This document shows, piece by piece, positions 1-10,935 of a stretch of 64,000 nt of DNA. Location: contig JAECYW010000008.1 of assembly GCA_023014335.1 (NCBI GenBank), positions 1,054,001 to 1,118,000 of the forward strand. The letters are read 5' to 3'. A model generated the notes under the pieces. The model did not search any database. It saw nothing but the letters and a program-made list of their open reading frames with translations, and was not told where the DNA came from. This DNA is from Galerina marginata (Eukaryota; Basidiomycota; Agaricomycetes; Agaricales; Galerinaceae). A program made the position numbers and the translations under genes. Every line of letters begins with the position of its first letter. The stretch's first letter is position 1.

Positions 1-925
1 TCTGGCTTATATCTTAGTAAAGCGGATGTCCGACTGCGTCACCTCTCTAACGTTTTCTAGCCAGCCATCTCTGCCAACTGACTTCATTATAATGTCATTC
101 GACGCAGACATTCCGCGAGTTTTACTCGAAGAGCGGTCAGTAAGCTATGTAGCAGGCGAGAATTATTGATCCATGGACTTCCTCCGAAAGCCTGATTTCA
201 AACGCAGTTGCTCTAGCAGCCGGAGCCCTTTATGATCATCGTGCGTTTGTGTCAGTATCTCTCCGGTAGTGTCCCTAATTTTAAATTTTGCAGTCATCAC
301 CTTGGATGGAGAGGTGGGTTGGCTGATCTCTCTTGCGTCTTCCAGTTGTCGATGTTGAACCACACAATTCAAAGGTCGAGTTTGTATGGGTAAGCTTGAT
401 ATAATTCTCCAAAACCTCTTGTGAAAATAAATGGCACTCCAGAATAAATCAAAGTGGAAGCTGACACAATTCTTGTTTTTCGTTGTAAGTCATATTCATT
501 ATCTGGTGTTGAGGTTCACGTCTCTTACTCGACCTCAACCCCAGAACCGTTACCTCAGCGACGCGATACTCATGTTTGTACTTTGACTTTGTCAACTTAT
601 CACTTGACACTTACATAGGCGTATGTTCAAACTTTAGATATGGCGCCGTAAGCAAGTGGCACAAATTGCAAACCTATTTCGTATGACTTACAAGCACCTG
701 GCTCTTATCCACAGGCTTAACTAGGAACGCAGAAGCCAGGAGCAATAATGTGGTTTAAACCTAGATTGCACCAATATTTTGCAGCATTAACTTCGCTCGG
801 TTAGAGGTCCGTATGTACTGTGAACATCCGTTCTTCATTTCGAGCATTGAATTATCGCAGATGTGCGTTCCTCCTCCTTTGAAACAAACGGTAGAATTAA
901 AGTTGAAGAATGTTCCCTAATAGGC
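1..925. other. intergenic, no gene seen
   Basis: No open frame here resembles a known protein. The missing 5' exons of the DUF6533-type gene that follows should lie here if it is complete, but I could not find the expected first transmembrane exons. This is either divergent sequence or a 5' truncation. Confidence 0.4.
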
Positions 926-1741
926 CAATATCCGTTCGTGGCTATACTTTGGGGAAGTATTGTCGCATTCTGGGCTTCGCAAGGTGACAGAAAAATGTCG
1001 TTCAACTGTCCCTATAACTGAGTCTCATGGTTTAGGTATCACCATCGTTAGAATATCGAGCATGTACAACCATTCTCGGACAATCGTCATCCTCCTCGTT
1101 GCGGTCTTTCTCTCTGAAGTGATAGGGGTCTGCGTCTTGGTGGGCTTCTCCAGTGCTGCGCCTTCGTACACCAGTGCGTCTTACAGACTATGTATTCCAC
1201 TCACTAACGGCCAATACATAGTTATCGCTGGAGGCGTGCCCTTGTGCCTCCCAACTCCATCTCCTTGGTGGTCAAAATTGTTCTGGATTTCAATTATCAC
1301 ACTCGAAATTTTGATGCTTGGTTTATCCATCGACAGAGGGATACGATCTCGCCGGGAAATCTGGGTGACGGCTCAGTATTCCACCCCTGGACGTTCATCG
1401 TTCCTGTATGTGCTGCTGAGGGATAGTATCTTGTACACCTTCATGTGAGCCAATTTGCCTGAGATCCGCGTCCTTGAATAAACCTGATAAGGTTCTTGAC
1501 AGCGCACTGATAGTTTGCGTCGTGAATTTTGTCGGTTTGTTCTATTTCTCAGTAGGTATCCCTTTCATTCGCCATGGACAGTAACAATTCGCGGCCTGGA
1601 AATATTGATTTTTCGTTACCTATGCTCTAGTTCTCTGGCGCGCAAATCGGCGTTGCAGTTGCTGGTTTTAGTACACAAGTCCTAGGAGGTCGTTTGATTT
1701 TGAATGTGAGAGAAGCGTACTACCGGTTTGTGGAGGAATAA
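926..1741 (+). CDS. DUF6533-type multi-pass membrane protein (5' end not found)
   Basis: Four exons fit one reading frame: about 926-983, 1036-1444, 1503-1551 and 1631-1741, with introns of 52, 58 and 79 bp. The large exon encodes two strongly hydrophobic helices (RTIVILLVAVFLSEVIGVCV and WWSKLFWISIITLEILMLGL). The motif RSSFLYVLLRDSILYTF follows, and the C-terminal stretch GGRLILNVREAYYRFVEE ends at the stop. The order helix, helix, LLRDSILY, helix, RLxLNxREAYY is what I associate with the Agaricomycete-expanded DUF6533 membrane family, whose function is unknown. The N-terminal part with the first TM segments was not found, so the gene may be 5'-truncated. The family call is recalled from knowledge; the splice phases are seen directly. 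Confidence 0.6.
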
Positions 1742-2208
1742 CATGACAATGGCCCAGAAAGAACAGCCTTGCAACCGATTGCCTTTGCCATCGAGGTGAG
1801 GGATATTTCGCATGTTCATTTACGCTGGTTGTGCATAGTTTGTATCCAAGTCGTCCGATTTCTTGCCCGCGAACCACATGTCGGCATTATTGCGAAACTC
1901 AAAGATGCTAAAGGCACTGTCTCAAGCGCTTTCCGTGAACCGCCTTTTAAAGCCTGGCAAGGAGCATCTGCAGATGTGGGGATTTTGAGGGAATAGGCAT
2001 TGAAGCGCGATGCTGGTATTCATTTAAGTATTGGTGCTGGTACGTGTCGGAGGCCTAAGCCGTCGGGGCACATACTAAAGGCGGTGCCGATTACACGTCA
2101 TATTCGCCATGAGATATGAAGAAAGGTGTTGCTACGATTGGCCGGCATTTTATGAGTAGTAGCGAAAATAAAGTCCAAAATAGTATATCGAACAAGTAGA
2201 TTATGGAG
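1742..2208. other. intergenic between convergent genes
   Basis: Short 3'-3' interval between the DUF6533-type gene (+) and the first tandem membrane gene (-). No further coding or RNA feature was recognised. Confidence 0.4.
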
Positions 2209-3212
2209 TTACCCTCCTATTGAAAACCAAAACCTGCCTACCCAATCTGGTTTACTTACGTGCTTTGTCACTTCAAAGGTAATCAGACGACCAAGGATAA
2301 TGTGCAGTTTTCCTGATGTATCCCAAATTATGGTCAGACCGAAGCAGGATATAAAGAAGGTGATCAGAATGAGGATAAACGAGAGCTGGCCGACTGTGAA
2401 AAGATATCAATAGTGGTCACATAAAGTCGCAGAAGAGACCAACCCCCGATGACCGTAGAGATACCCCGATCCTTCAGGAAGAACGGGGCCCACTTTTCAG
2501 ATGAGTTATACTCATACAGCCCTAAAATGTATAGCCTAAACCCGTCGAAATTGAATGAGCTTCGAAGTAATGAGTGGGTACATCTCATCCACTTACACGG
2601 TCGCAAGAATGGTTCCAATAAACCAGTCTAGCCAGGTAACAGGCGTTGAAGATCTCGAGTAACTCAGTGCTGCCTTGGACATCCCGAATAAGACAACAGC
2701 CAAATTGAGCATGATGCGGTAGAAAGTCAAGGGCGGGTGACCTTCTTTGGTGCTAGGCAACGACGGGAGCTCATTTGAAACGTATGAAGGACGAGGCATG
2801 GAGCGGAGAGCTAGAGAGTTCCATAAAATGTCCATACAGTCAAATGTGAAGAACGATGAAAGGTATCGAGGTGGATGTGATTCGGTGTCGTAGGTGTTGG
2901 CAATGTAGAACCTATCCAGCCAACAGCCGACGTTCGGCTTGATTAAGCCAAGAGGAAATGCAAATGAGGAACTCACACTAATGCCAGGAGCACGCCCGAT
3001 ATCCACTCTATCGTTATCGGTGCGATTGTTCTGCCCTGCTGTGTCAAAACTGCCTTTGTCGTTCCGAGGACAAGAGTTGTTGAAATAAACGCCAGCCTAT
3101 AGGGTGATATCTTTGGGTGCCATGGACGGGATTGACCACCTGGTGTTGGGTATGAATCGTTCCCAATGCTGAGTGGTTGTAACTCGATGTCAATAAGGGT
3201 GTGGGTCGTCAT
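2209..3212 (-). CDS. five-TM membrane protein, tandem paralogue A
   Basis: Four exons (3212-2977, 2911-2597, 2535-2444, 2393-2209) joined by 65, 61 and 50-bp introns give a 275-aa protein. About five hydrophobic helices are visible. Two halves repeat each other: PYRLAFISTTLVLGTTKAVL with EWISGVLLALV, then FYRIMLNLAVVLFGMSKAAL with DWFIGTILATV. In each half the repeat ends at an intron that splits a valine codon in phase 2, so exons 1 and 2 look like an internal duplication. Cytosolic stretches between helices are rich in Pro and Tyr. No catalytic motif was seen, and I do not recognise a named family beyond unknown multi-pass proteins of basidiomycetes. Its neighbour at 4033-4959 is a close paralogue. 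The last 24 residues or so are unique to this copy because of an indel relative to the paralogue; alternatively there is a further intron at the GTAAGT after LHIILGRLITFEVTKH. Confidence 0.75.
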
Positions 3213-3545
3213 GATGTTAGGGATAAAACGAGATTTTCAGACAACCCCGTTCGTTTAAATTTGGGCGAGTGCAAACAAGTGTAGCCTTAGTTGACAGGAG
3301 GGCAGTGTCAGCCTGTCAGGCATCCCAAAGAGCTCCCGAATTCAAAGTACCTGCGACAGGTGACAAGGCTTGCACAGCCTGCGTCCATACCACTGAAGGT
3401 CACGGTGTTCGCTAGCTAAATTTCTGTAACGAGCTCCCCGTAGGCAAGACCAAGCGTTCGGCGGGGTGCTATGCTCCATTGTGAGCGCCGTTGCGAGCAA
3501 TCTTTGGCTAAGGGTGGCTAAAGTTGAAATGCCAGTACATAGTGA
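3213..3545 (-). promoter_or_regulatory. upstream region of paralogue A, duplicated in front of paralogue B
   Basis: This roughly 330-bp stretch can be aligned by eye to 4961-5290. Shared blocks include CGTTTAAATTTGG, TTAGTTGACAG, AGGGCAGTGT, CACAGCCTG and TCTTTGGCTAAGGGTG, in the same order. It was therefore copied together with the coding region and probably contains the promoter. No specific factor site was identified. Confidence 0.5.
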
Positions 3546-3647
3546 ACAAAGAAAATCGAGAGAAAATCCAATAGCGCCGGCCAAGCGCCGGCTGCGGATG
3601 ATCACGCGATCACAAGCCAAGCGCCCGCCGGCCCGGGAGCGTATTAC

Positions 3648-3848
3648 TTAACCTTGAAGCTTGAAGCTTTGAGCTCGCAATCCGATGACCCACCCAAACA
3701 GAAGCGTCCCAAACGCAATATCGGCCACCTGCAGAACTCCTGCCAGTTTAGAATTAGAACTAGCCTGAGCCTTGGGTTCAGGCAAGGTTTCCTCCTCTGG
3801 CGTCCCCGGATTCAGATCTGATGCTTTGGGCTGGATTGGTGAGATCAA
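3648..3848 (-). CDS. small ORF in the spacer between the tandem copies (doubtful)
   Basis: A 66-aa open frame starts with an acidic, Pro-rich stretch and ends with one hydrophobic helix (LAGVLQVADIAFGTLLFGWV). It lies in the roughly 490-bp spacer between paralogue A's upstream region and paralogue B's 3' end, so it is not part of the duplicated unit as seen here. It could be a tiny membrane peptide, a leftover exon of a lost copy, or chance. No homology was recognised. Confidence 0.2.
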   Translation of the reverse strand: MISPIQPKASDLNPGTPEEETLPEPKAQASSNSKLAGVLQVADIAFGTLLFGWVIGLRAQSFKLQG

Positions 3849-4032
3849 ATTAAAAATACTATTGAAAATATTGGCCGGACTGACTCGGATTACATATACA
3901 CGGAGACGACGCGAGGGAGGAGGGATCTATTGAACTTGTACTAGAGGCCCAAAGCAATGAGACTGACGAGCGTAACAGGAACTGTAACCTCCAGTGATGA
4001 TAATGTAGCGGACAAGACAAAGCCATGTCAGT

Positions 4033-4959
4033 TCAGAAGTAGAAACGACCAAGGATAATGTGTTGTTTTCCTGATGCATCCCAAATGGTGGTCAGGCCAA
4101 AGCGCGACATATAGAAGGCGATCAGAATAAGGATAAACCCAAGCTTGCTGACTGTGAAAAAATATCAATAGTGGTCACCGAAAGTAAACAGAGAAACTAA
4201 CCAGCAACGAGCGTCGAAGTCCGATCTTTCAAGAAGAACGGAGCCCACTTTTTGGATGAGTTGTACTCGTACAACCCTAAAATATATAACCTAAACCCGT
4301 TGAAATAGTGGATGAGGTTCGAAGTAATGAATAGGTACATCTGGCCGACTTACACAGTGGTAAGAATGGCTGCAATGAACCAGTCTAGCCAGGAAACATG
4401 CATTGAATATCTCAAGTAACTCAGTGCTGCCTTTGGCACCCCAAATAAGACGACAGTCAAATTGAGCACGATGCGGTATAAGGTCATGGGCGGGTGACCT
4501 TCTTTGGTGCTGGGCAGCGACGGGAGTTCATTAGAAATGTATGGAGGGCGAGGGATGGAGAAGAGAGATAGAGTGTTCCACAAAATGTCCATACAGTCAA
4601 ATGTGAAGAACCACGAAAGGTATCGAGGGGTATGTGATTCGGTGTCGTAGGCGTTGGCAATATAAAATCTATCCGGTTCGACATCAAGATTGATTCGAAC
4701 AAGAGGAAAAAATGAATAAGGCTCACACCAACGCCAGAAGCACGCCCGAGACCCACTCTAACGTTATCGGCGCGATTGTTCTGCCTTGCTGTGTTAAAAC
4801 TGCCTTCGTCGTACCCAGGACGAGAGTTGTTGAAATAAACGCCAGCCTGTAGGGTGTTATCCTGGGGTGCCATGAGTGGGATCGGTCAGCTAGGGTTGGG
4901 TCGAAATCGTCCCCAATGCTCAGCGGTTGTAGCTCAATGTCAATAAGGGAGTGGGCCAT
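4033..4959 (-). CDS. five-TM membrane protein, tandem paralogue B
   Basis: Four exons (4959-4727, 4668-4354, 4290-4202, 4151-4033) with 58, 63 and 50-bp introns give 251 aa. Intron positions and phases match paralogue A exactly, and most of the protein is nearly identical (for example ISTTLVLGTTKAVLTQQG and MDILWNTLSLFSIPRPPYIS). It has the same internal repeat: YRLAFISTTLVLG...EWVSGVLLALV and YRIVLNLTVVLFG...DWFIAAILTTV, each ending at a phase-2 intron through a valine codon. It ends with IILGRFYF, where paralogue A reads on. Role unknown. The duplicated upstream sequence suggests similar expression of both copies at first. Confidence 0.75.
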
Positions 4960-4960
4960 G

Positions 4961-5290
4961 TTAGAGATAAAAAGGCATTTTTAGAGAAGCGCTTCCGTTT
5001 AAATTTGGATGAGTGAAAACAGGTGTAGTCTTAGTTGACAGTAGGGCAGTGTTAGGCTTCCCAAAGAGTTCCGAAATCCAAGAGTTTGGAAGTACCCGCC
5101 AGGTGACCAGGTACGCACAGCCTGAGCCGGAGTCCATACAACTGAAAATATTCGACCTGACCAGAGTCTAACTAAGTTGTGACGAGCTCTCTGTAGGCAA
5201 GAGGCCAGGCCGTCAGCGGGGTGCCAAGGGGTGCCATGTGCTTCGTCGTCGTGCACGCCTTTCATGCGAGCAGTCTTTGGCTAAGGGTGA
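4961..5290 (-). promoter_or_regulatory. upstream region of paralogue B (second copy of the duplicated flank)
   Basis: This is the counterpart of 3213-3545, with the same order of short conserved blocks. It marks the right end of the tandem duplication; similarity stops shortly after TCTTTGGCTAAGGGTG. Confidence 0.5.
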
Positions 5291-6025
5291 AATGTGAAAA
5301 GAACTTTTGGGTGGTAAAAAGTTCGAGTGTGTGGCGTCGGAGTTCATTTTGGACTTGCCCAACATCCACGACCAGCCACGACCATCGGCTGGACAAGTAA
5401 CTGCAACACCACCACTCATGGACACTCCCCCAATGTCTCTACCAACGCCTTCGAGCACTTAGCCCCGTCGAGTTTCTCTTTCTCGCCCTCGCAGGTCGTC
5501 TGACACCGCAGGGTTTGCACCTTCGGAGCCGCTTTTGGATTGCCCCAGAGGCAGAGGCCACCTTGGAGGATTGTTCAGAGCAGTGTTTTGATTCTAATTA
5601 TCGGGGATGATATGTAAATGAAGACACACTGTGTACAGTGGTGGGTTGATTTTCGTTCCTTGCGTTTTGGTTCTTGGTCCCTGCTTGCATTCTTTTTCGT
5701 TTCGTTGATAATTCCGTTTCTTTGCATTTCTCTGTTCTTACATGGATTGGGACTGACACATTTAGTCTATCCATAGATCCTTAGTGAGACTGTTGAAGGA
5801 TCAAAGAAAGGCGTGTCCAATTTCCTGCACTTTGGGAAACACCGTTGAATGTGATGCAGCCTTGCAACCACAATTCTCCTCGAACATCGTGCTCAATTTC
5901 AATACGAAGTTAGGAGTTATTATAAGTTAGTGCTTCGAATTTTCGTATGTGTACGACTAATTAATTATCTAACTCTCAAACCAGCCATGATTTGGATGCG
6001 AGGAGCATGAAATGGCTCAAACAAC
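5291..6025. other. intergenic, no gene seen
   Basis: No recognised coding sequence. If the Argonaute relic that follows once had its N, PAZ and MID parts, they should have been in this direction, but nothing resembling them was found here. The relic therefore appears to be truncated to its PIWI part. Confidence 0.35.
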
Positions 6026-7107
6026 CGCCAACTATGCTCTTCGGTAATCGATGTCGCTCACTTTGCTCCCCACGTTGTGATAGGAACGTCATCCACTTCT
6101 GCAGTTGTCACAGGCCACAATTCAGACTTCGCTCAGTACTCAGCCACCAAGGAGCTTCAAGAGTCAAAAAAGAGGTGTGCCCTTCGGTGTCCAAGTTTCG
6201 GAGAGGATGCTCATCTCAGGCTGTAGATGGTGACCACCCTGGCCAAGATGATGTTGGAGCGCCACTCTATAAGATGACGAATAAGAACAGTTTTCCTCAA
6301 CACATCCTTATTTATCATGATGGCGTTTCTGAGGTGCGTTGAGCCTTCTCAGTCGACGTCACCGTACTCAATGATTTCGGTTGTCATCAGGGACAATTCA
6401 GCGTCGTGAACGAAGAACTGCCTGCTATCAGGTTGGCCTGCTCAGAGTTCGATACCTCGTAGAAAGCTTATTGCCCAGCTATGACGATTGTCATCTACGT
6501 AAGGTTTTTTTTACCTACACCTTGGTTAATACATTCTAATGCTTTGTATCAGGGAAAACGCCACCACTCACGTTTTACCCTACTGAAGCAGGAGATGCGG
6601 ACCGGAGCGGCAACCCTCGGTTTGACACGATCGTCGATCGAAGTGTAACTGATCTGTACAGTTTCGACTTTTTCTTGCAGGGTAAGGATATCCATGCAAT
6701 CTTATGAACGATATGCCTAACCTTATCGTCTATAGCACACGGTGACCTCCAGGGCAAGGCCGACCCCCCACCCATTACTATGTCTTGCCCCACGCCCTCG
6801 GCTTCCAAGTCCTGACCAAGTTCGTCAGCTACATGCTCGCCCGCGCGACCAAAGCTGTCGGCCTGATTTCTCCGGCGTATTATGTTGAGCTCGCTTGCAA
6901 GCCGGGACGGGGTGTTATCTGCGGAAGCCGCCTCAGGGCATTCGTAGTGCTTCACGTTCAGCAGGTGGTGGCGACGACCGTACGCGTACCCCGGCATCTG
7001 CTTTGTCTAGAGTCCGGAGTAAAGACAATGGTCCCGAACACTGCCTGTGCGACACGGGACATGGACCAAATGGCATAGCCTCTGGAGTCCACATATCAGG
7101 TAAATGA
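6026..7107 (+). pseudogene. Argonaute PIWI-domain relic
   Basis: Pieces of a fungal Argonaute PIWI domain appear in order but in different frames. They are IDVAH, TGHNSDFAQYSAT and LQESKK (6040-6170); ILIYHDGVSE, then a 57-bp intron (6334-6390) and GQFSVVNEELPAIR; after a stop and another intron, GKRHHSR; then after a frame change FYPTEAGDADRSGNPRFDT and SFDFFLQ; a 54-bp intron (6682-6735); AHGDLQG; another frame change, THYYVLPHALGFQVL, YMLARATKA and SPAYYVEL (to about 6890). In functional Argonautes the DVxH Asp, the RDGVSE Asp and the THY His belong to the slicer centre; counterparts are still visible here. At least two frameshifts and an in-frame TAG after FDTS break the frame, and the N, PAZ and MID domains are not seen. 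Argonautes bind small RNAs in gene silencing; this copy should not make one. A recent pseudogene or an assembly error is possible. Confidence 0.75.
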
Positions 7108-7565
7108 AAAGGAAAAGTAGACAAAAAGCTATCTGACACAGTAAGTGAAGTCTGTTTTACGCGAAATTGGGGTTGCCTTCCTTTCTTTGTACTACAAACT
7201 GGCTGACCTTCGGAAATTAAGGTATCTCCAATGTGGCGACTCTGGCCAGGAATAAAAGGAGCCTCGGCATCGGGGAACCCAAAAATAGCAACCCGAAATT
7301 GATGGGCGCTTAGTTTCGCAATTGAGGTAACGCGATAAAGCTCACGAATCGAAGAAATTTATATTTATAAACTGTTTAGAACCCACTCCATGAGCCGCCA
7401 TAAATCAGCATTATCATATGGTTCTATGGTACAAAGAAGGTCCTTATGTTATATTTATGCGAACGAACTGGGTAAGCCAAAATCTCAGTAATTTCCGAAA
7501 CAGCGTGCTCATGCGTAAACCAAGAAGAGATTGAAAGTAACATTGAAAAGTCTCTGCCGTGTTTA
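7108..7565. other. intergenic, no gene seen
   Basis: This interval separates the Argonaute relic (+) from the 3' end of the minus-strand Pro/Ser-rich gene. Nothing recognisable was found. Confidence 0.4.
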
Positions 7566-8735
7566 TCAAGTCGCAGGACCGTTTCCCTCAGACCATTGGG
7601 ACGCCTGTGTGTAGAAGCATCCAGCCGGCCACGACCCGGGGAACGCATGATGATATGGCTGCTGCATCGCTGGCATTGGAGCGAAGAACGTATTCTGCGA
7701 GTCCATCAATCCGGCGTTCGTATTTTGCCCCGAGTTCGGAATTAGCATCCCATTAGGATATTGACTATGGGCGGAGTTAACTGGCACGAATTCTGGGCCA
7801 GTCTCTAAACCCGATGGGAAATGGTAGGGAGGACCGGCCGTTGAGTCGAACGGCGCATGAGTAGGGTTGGCGTTCGAGACTCCATGCCCATGATGATGCT
7901 CAGGAAGGTGCGGTCTTCCGTAGTTCTGATAACCGCCTTGTGGGATTGACGAGCCTTGGGGTACAGTGTAATCCAAAATCTACGAATTGACCAAATTGTC
8001 AATCAGGCTCTGCGGGAATGAACAGACTTACAGGCTGCCCCCCTTGTACCGGACCTCCAGTGTTCGAATAATATGGCTGCGATATGGCTTGAATATTTCC
8101 AAAAATTGGATTTTGGGCGTGGTTCGGAATAGGTCCATTAAGCTCACGCGGCATGGCCAGATTATGCGGGGTCGGAGGGTAAGGTGGAGGCGAATACGAC
8201 CCGTTCGAGGACGTCGAAGAATAGATTGGCGAAAATTCGGACGAAGCAGAGGAATTGAATGAACCTGTTCGAGCCGTCCGCGGAACGGACAGCATATGCA
8301 TGTCGTCGTCAGGGGCCTCGATGTCGTCGTCGTCTTCGGGATATACCCCGACAATTTGTGTGCCGTTGTCCGGAAGTCGACCTTCGGTGGCTACCGAAGG
8401 AGAGGGGTGTGCATCCGGGGCAGGATTCTTGGGCACTTTAAACCGGCTAAAGCAAGGATTCTAACATGGAGTACGGAAATGTGGACACCACCAAATGCCT
8501 ACCGGATAGTATTGTTGAAATACTAAATATTTGAAATCGGTCAGGACATCACTGGCTGAAAGGACAGAAGCTTTGAACAACGTACTGGCTTGGGTATATG
8601 CTCCAGTTTCCGGTGATTTTTTCTCTCCTTTGGTATCTTCGTGGCGGTTTTCTTTCGTCGAGTTTGCTTCGCTGGCGCATTTTCCTGGTTCGTACTCGCT
8701 TCCATGACAGACGATTTTGGATAAGCACTAGCCAA
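7566..8735 (-). CDS. unrecognised Pro/Ser/Asn-rich protein with basic N-terminus
   Basis: The two best-supported exons are 8460-8032 and 7979-7566, joined by a 52-bp intron. They encode an acidic, then Ser/Pro/Tyr/Asn-rich low-complexity protein (EDDDDIEAPDDDM, SYSPPPYPPTPHN, HHHGHG). A candidate first exon begins at 8735 and encodes a very basic stretch (KQTRRKKTATKIPKERKNHR) ending in HIPKP before a GTACGT donor. A tiny exon around 8520 (FQQYYP) may link them, but the phases there are not certain. A basic N-terminus with a disordered tail would suit a nuclear regulator. HIPKP recalls the HIPRP start of fungal HMG boxes, but no HMG box follows. Function unknown; the 5' gene model is uncertain. 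Confidence 0.45.
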
Positions 8736-10935
8736 TTGTCATAACGCTAAGTCGCTCATTATATACCTTACAACACGGTTTTACTTTTGACCTTTCTCAG
8801 ATATTAATCGCAACGCGACGGAAGGCCTGGCTGAAGGCATAATATCATGAATACGACCCAGTGTGAGTGGGCACCTGGTGACCGTCCATCTTCGGACAAA
8901 GGGTCCACAAGCAATACAAAAGCTGCGCTGATGCCTGGTACGCTAGTGCGGTTTTAAGAGCTGCATATACTTATGGCATTACTGATATATCATACTCGCC
9001 GCTAACGTTGTGAGGCCGAGACACGTGGTGTGAATTAATGAAGGTAATGAATAGATCATGAAGAGAACGAAGCGAATCCTGAATTTGCATATCTTTGTCT
9101 TCGTTTTTGTGAATCTTATCTTTGGATGGGGGGACACAGACATCCAGTCAGTCACAGAAGCTCGGAAAACATTCACTCATTCCGATTCAGATCAGAAGCC
9201 TGAAAACTGGAGTAACTCTTGTTTCGCTTGTACCACCCACAAGGTGTCACGGCTTCCAATCTTGGATCCGTGAAAGATGGCCGTGGGTAAGTGGGTGACG
9301 ACACTACTTATGTACTTAATATTGATTTGTGGACAATGAATGCCGAAATTAGCGCCCGTCAATGATCCTCATGCGGCATGCCGTTTGATGCTATTCACTC
9401 AAGGTGCTTACACTGTTTATTTTGTCTGGTCAAGAGACGTATTTTACAGAGCCAAGGAGGCGGTCTCCGTTATCTCTGCTTTCTACGGAGTGGGCAAGAT
9501 CCTGAAAAAGGCCTCGTGTGACTGGCACGTTGCGGCAGTCATCACTGATAGCCCGATTCCTACTGTACGGTATTTTCTCAAGTGACCATCACCATGAGGG
9601 AGCCTCTGTTGCTCCCCTGGTTTACATAAAGCTTCCATGCCGCAACAAATGACACGAATATATGTCCCGAGTACGCCTATTCCAATGCTAATGCTAAACC
9701 TGAATTCCAACTGAATTCCGTTACTGACTACACATCGATTTACTGACATCTGCACATTGTTGTTGGTTTGCAGGGTTACTAAGTTTCAATATTTTTGGTG
9801 AGCAGCATTTTTTGAGAGGAAAAAGTGGGGATTGCTGCCTCCGGTTTCTTAATACATAATGTGGTAACTTGTTCACTGTTTCAAGATCCGCAAATTATTA
9901 ACAGGGTATACACGTTCTGGGGTCCATCCAAGAGTTATTAGGGAAATGAAAGGAGCGGGTATCAGGCTGAAATCATTGAAGATGGTCATTATACTGCTTT
10001 CTATCCCTATCAGCACTCATGCAACTGTGCCGCCAGCAAAACAAATCGAAGCACGTCGACATATTCTGTCGTTATCTCTCCTATCCTTGGCAGGCATTTG
10101 AATTCAAGTTGAAGGTAAAGATCCGGAATTAATCACAGAAACAGTGCAATCTCAAGGGCGATGCATAAGTCGTAAAACTAGGGGGTATTTCTTGGGAGTA
10201 AATTTAGATTGGCCACGCGATGACAGCTGCAGCTTATCATTGGCGCCTGTGGAGATTTTCTGGGTCTTGCAACCGACGACAACGGCATGCAACCTCTGAA
10301 AGTGTCCAGCACTCTGGCGGTCGGTGATGGAAGCAAATTTTATTAATCTCCGCACCCTCTCAAAGTCTGACTAGCTTCGTAGCCCACAAAAATCAACATA
10401 GTGCTTCGGAACATCGCAGCGGATTTCAGCGTCAATTTCGAATTCCGCAATCACAATCTGTCGGCATCACCAGCCCCGAAGTGCATGTTTTCTAGACAAC
10501 TTCCTTATCAGTTTCACACAGCCTGGTGACTGGTCTATCTACTAACAAACCGGGTTGGATACCCTGACCGGCGTGGCTTGACTCGCAGGCAACGAATCAA
10601 ATGCGAATTCAAAAAGGCCAACATGAAGTGGCATGAGTAACATTGTGTACATATCATATCGACTTCTATGTTCAGCGCCGATAACACAGGCGACATTTAT
10701 CAGCGCTATTGGCCTCAAGTCTCGTCACAGGGGATCCATGCGCTGACCCGACTCCTCGGTGGGATCACAGAAGCCCAGCTTTTCAGAGGTCTTAATCAGG
10801 TCAGTCCCGTTCTTAACGTTGTTTACGATAAAGGACAAAGGCACGGACAGCCTCGTTTCTGAAGCCCTTACTTCGAAGAAGTGCAAATCTTAACGTACCT
10901 GTTCGTGAAGCTCACGCGATGGAAGGAAAGAATTA
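8736..10935. other. gene-poor interval, no gene supported
   Basis: Open frames here are short and match nothing I recognise. A peptide start near 9979 (MVIILLSIPISTHA) looks like a signal sequence but runs into a stop after about 40 codons. Base composition is mixed, with no long repeat. The interval ends at the TTA target duplication (10933-10935) of the long-TIR element. Confidence 0.4.

Noticed and set aside
5992..6342. 116-codon plus-strand frame as a new small gene
   Set aside because: It crosses the Argonaute relic in a mixture of right and wrong frames; the PIWI motifs explain it.
8541..8735. HMG-box transcription factor at the start of the Pro/Ser-rich gene
   Set aside because: Only the HIPKP motif resembles the box entry; the helices that should follow are absent, so the call was not made.
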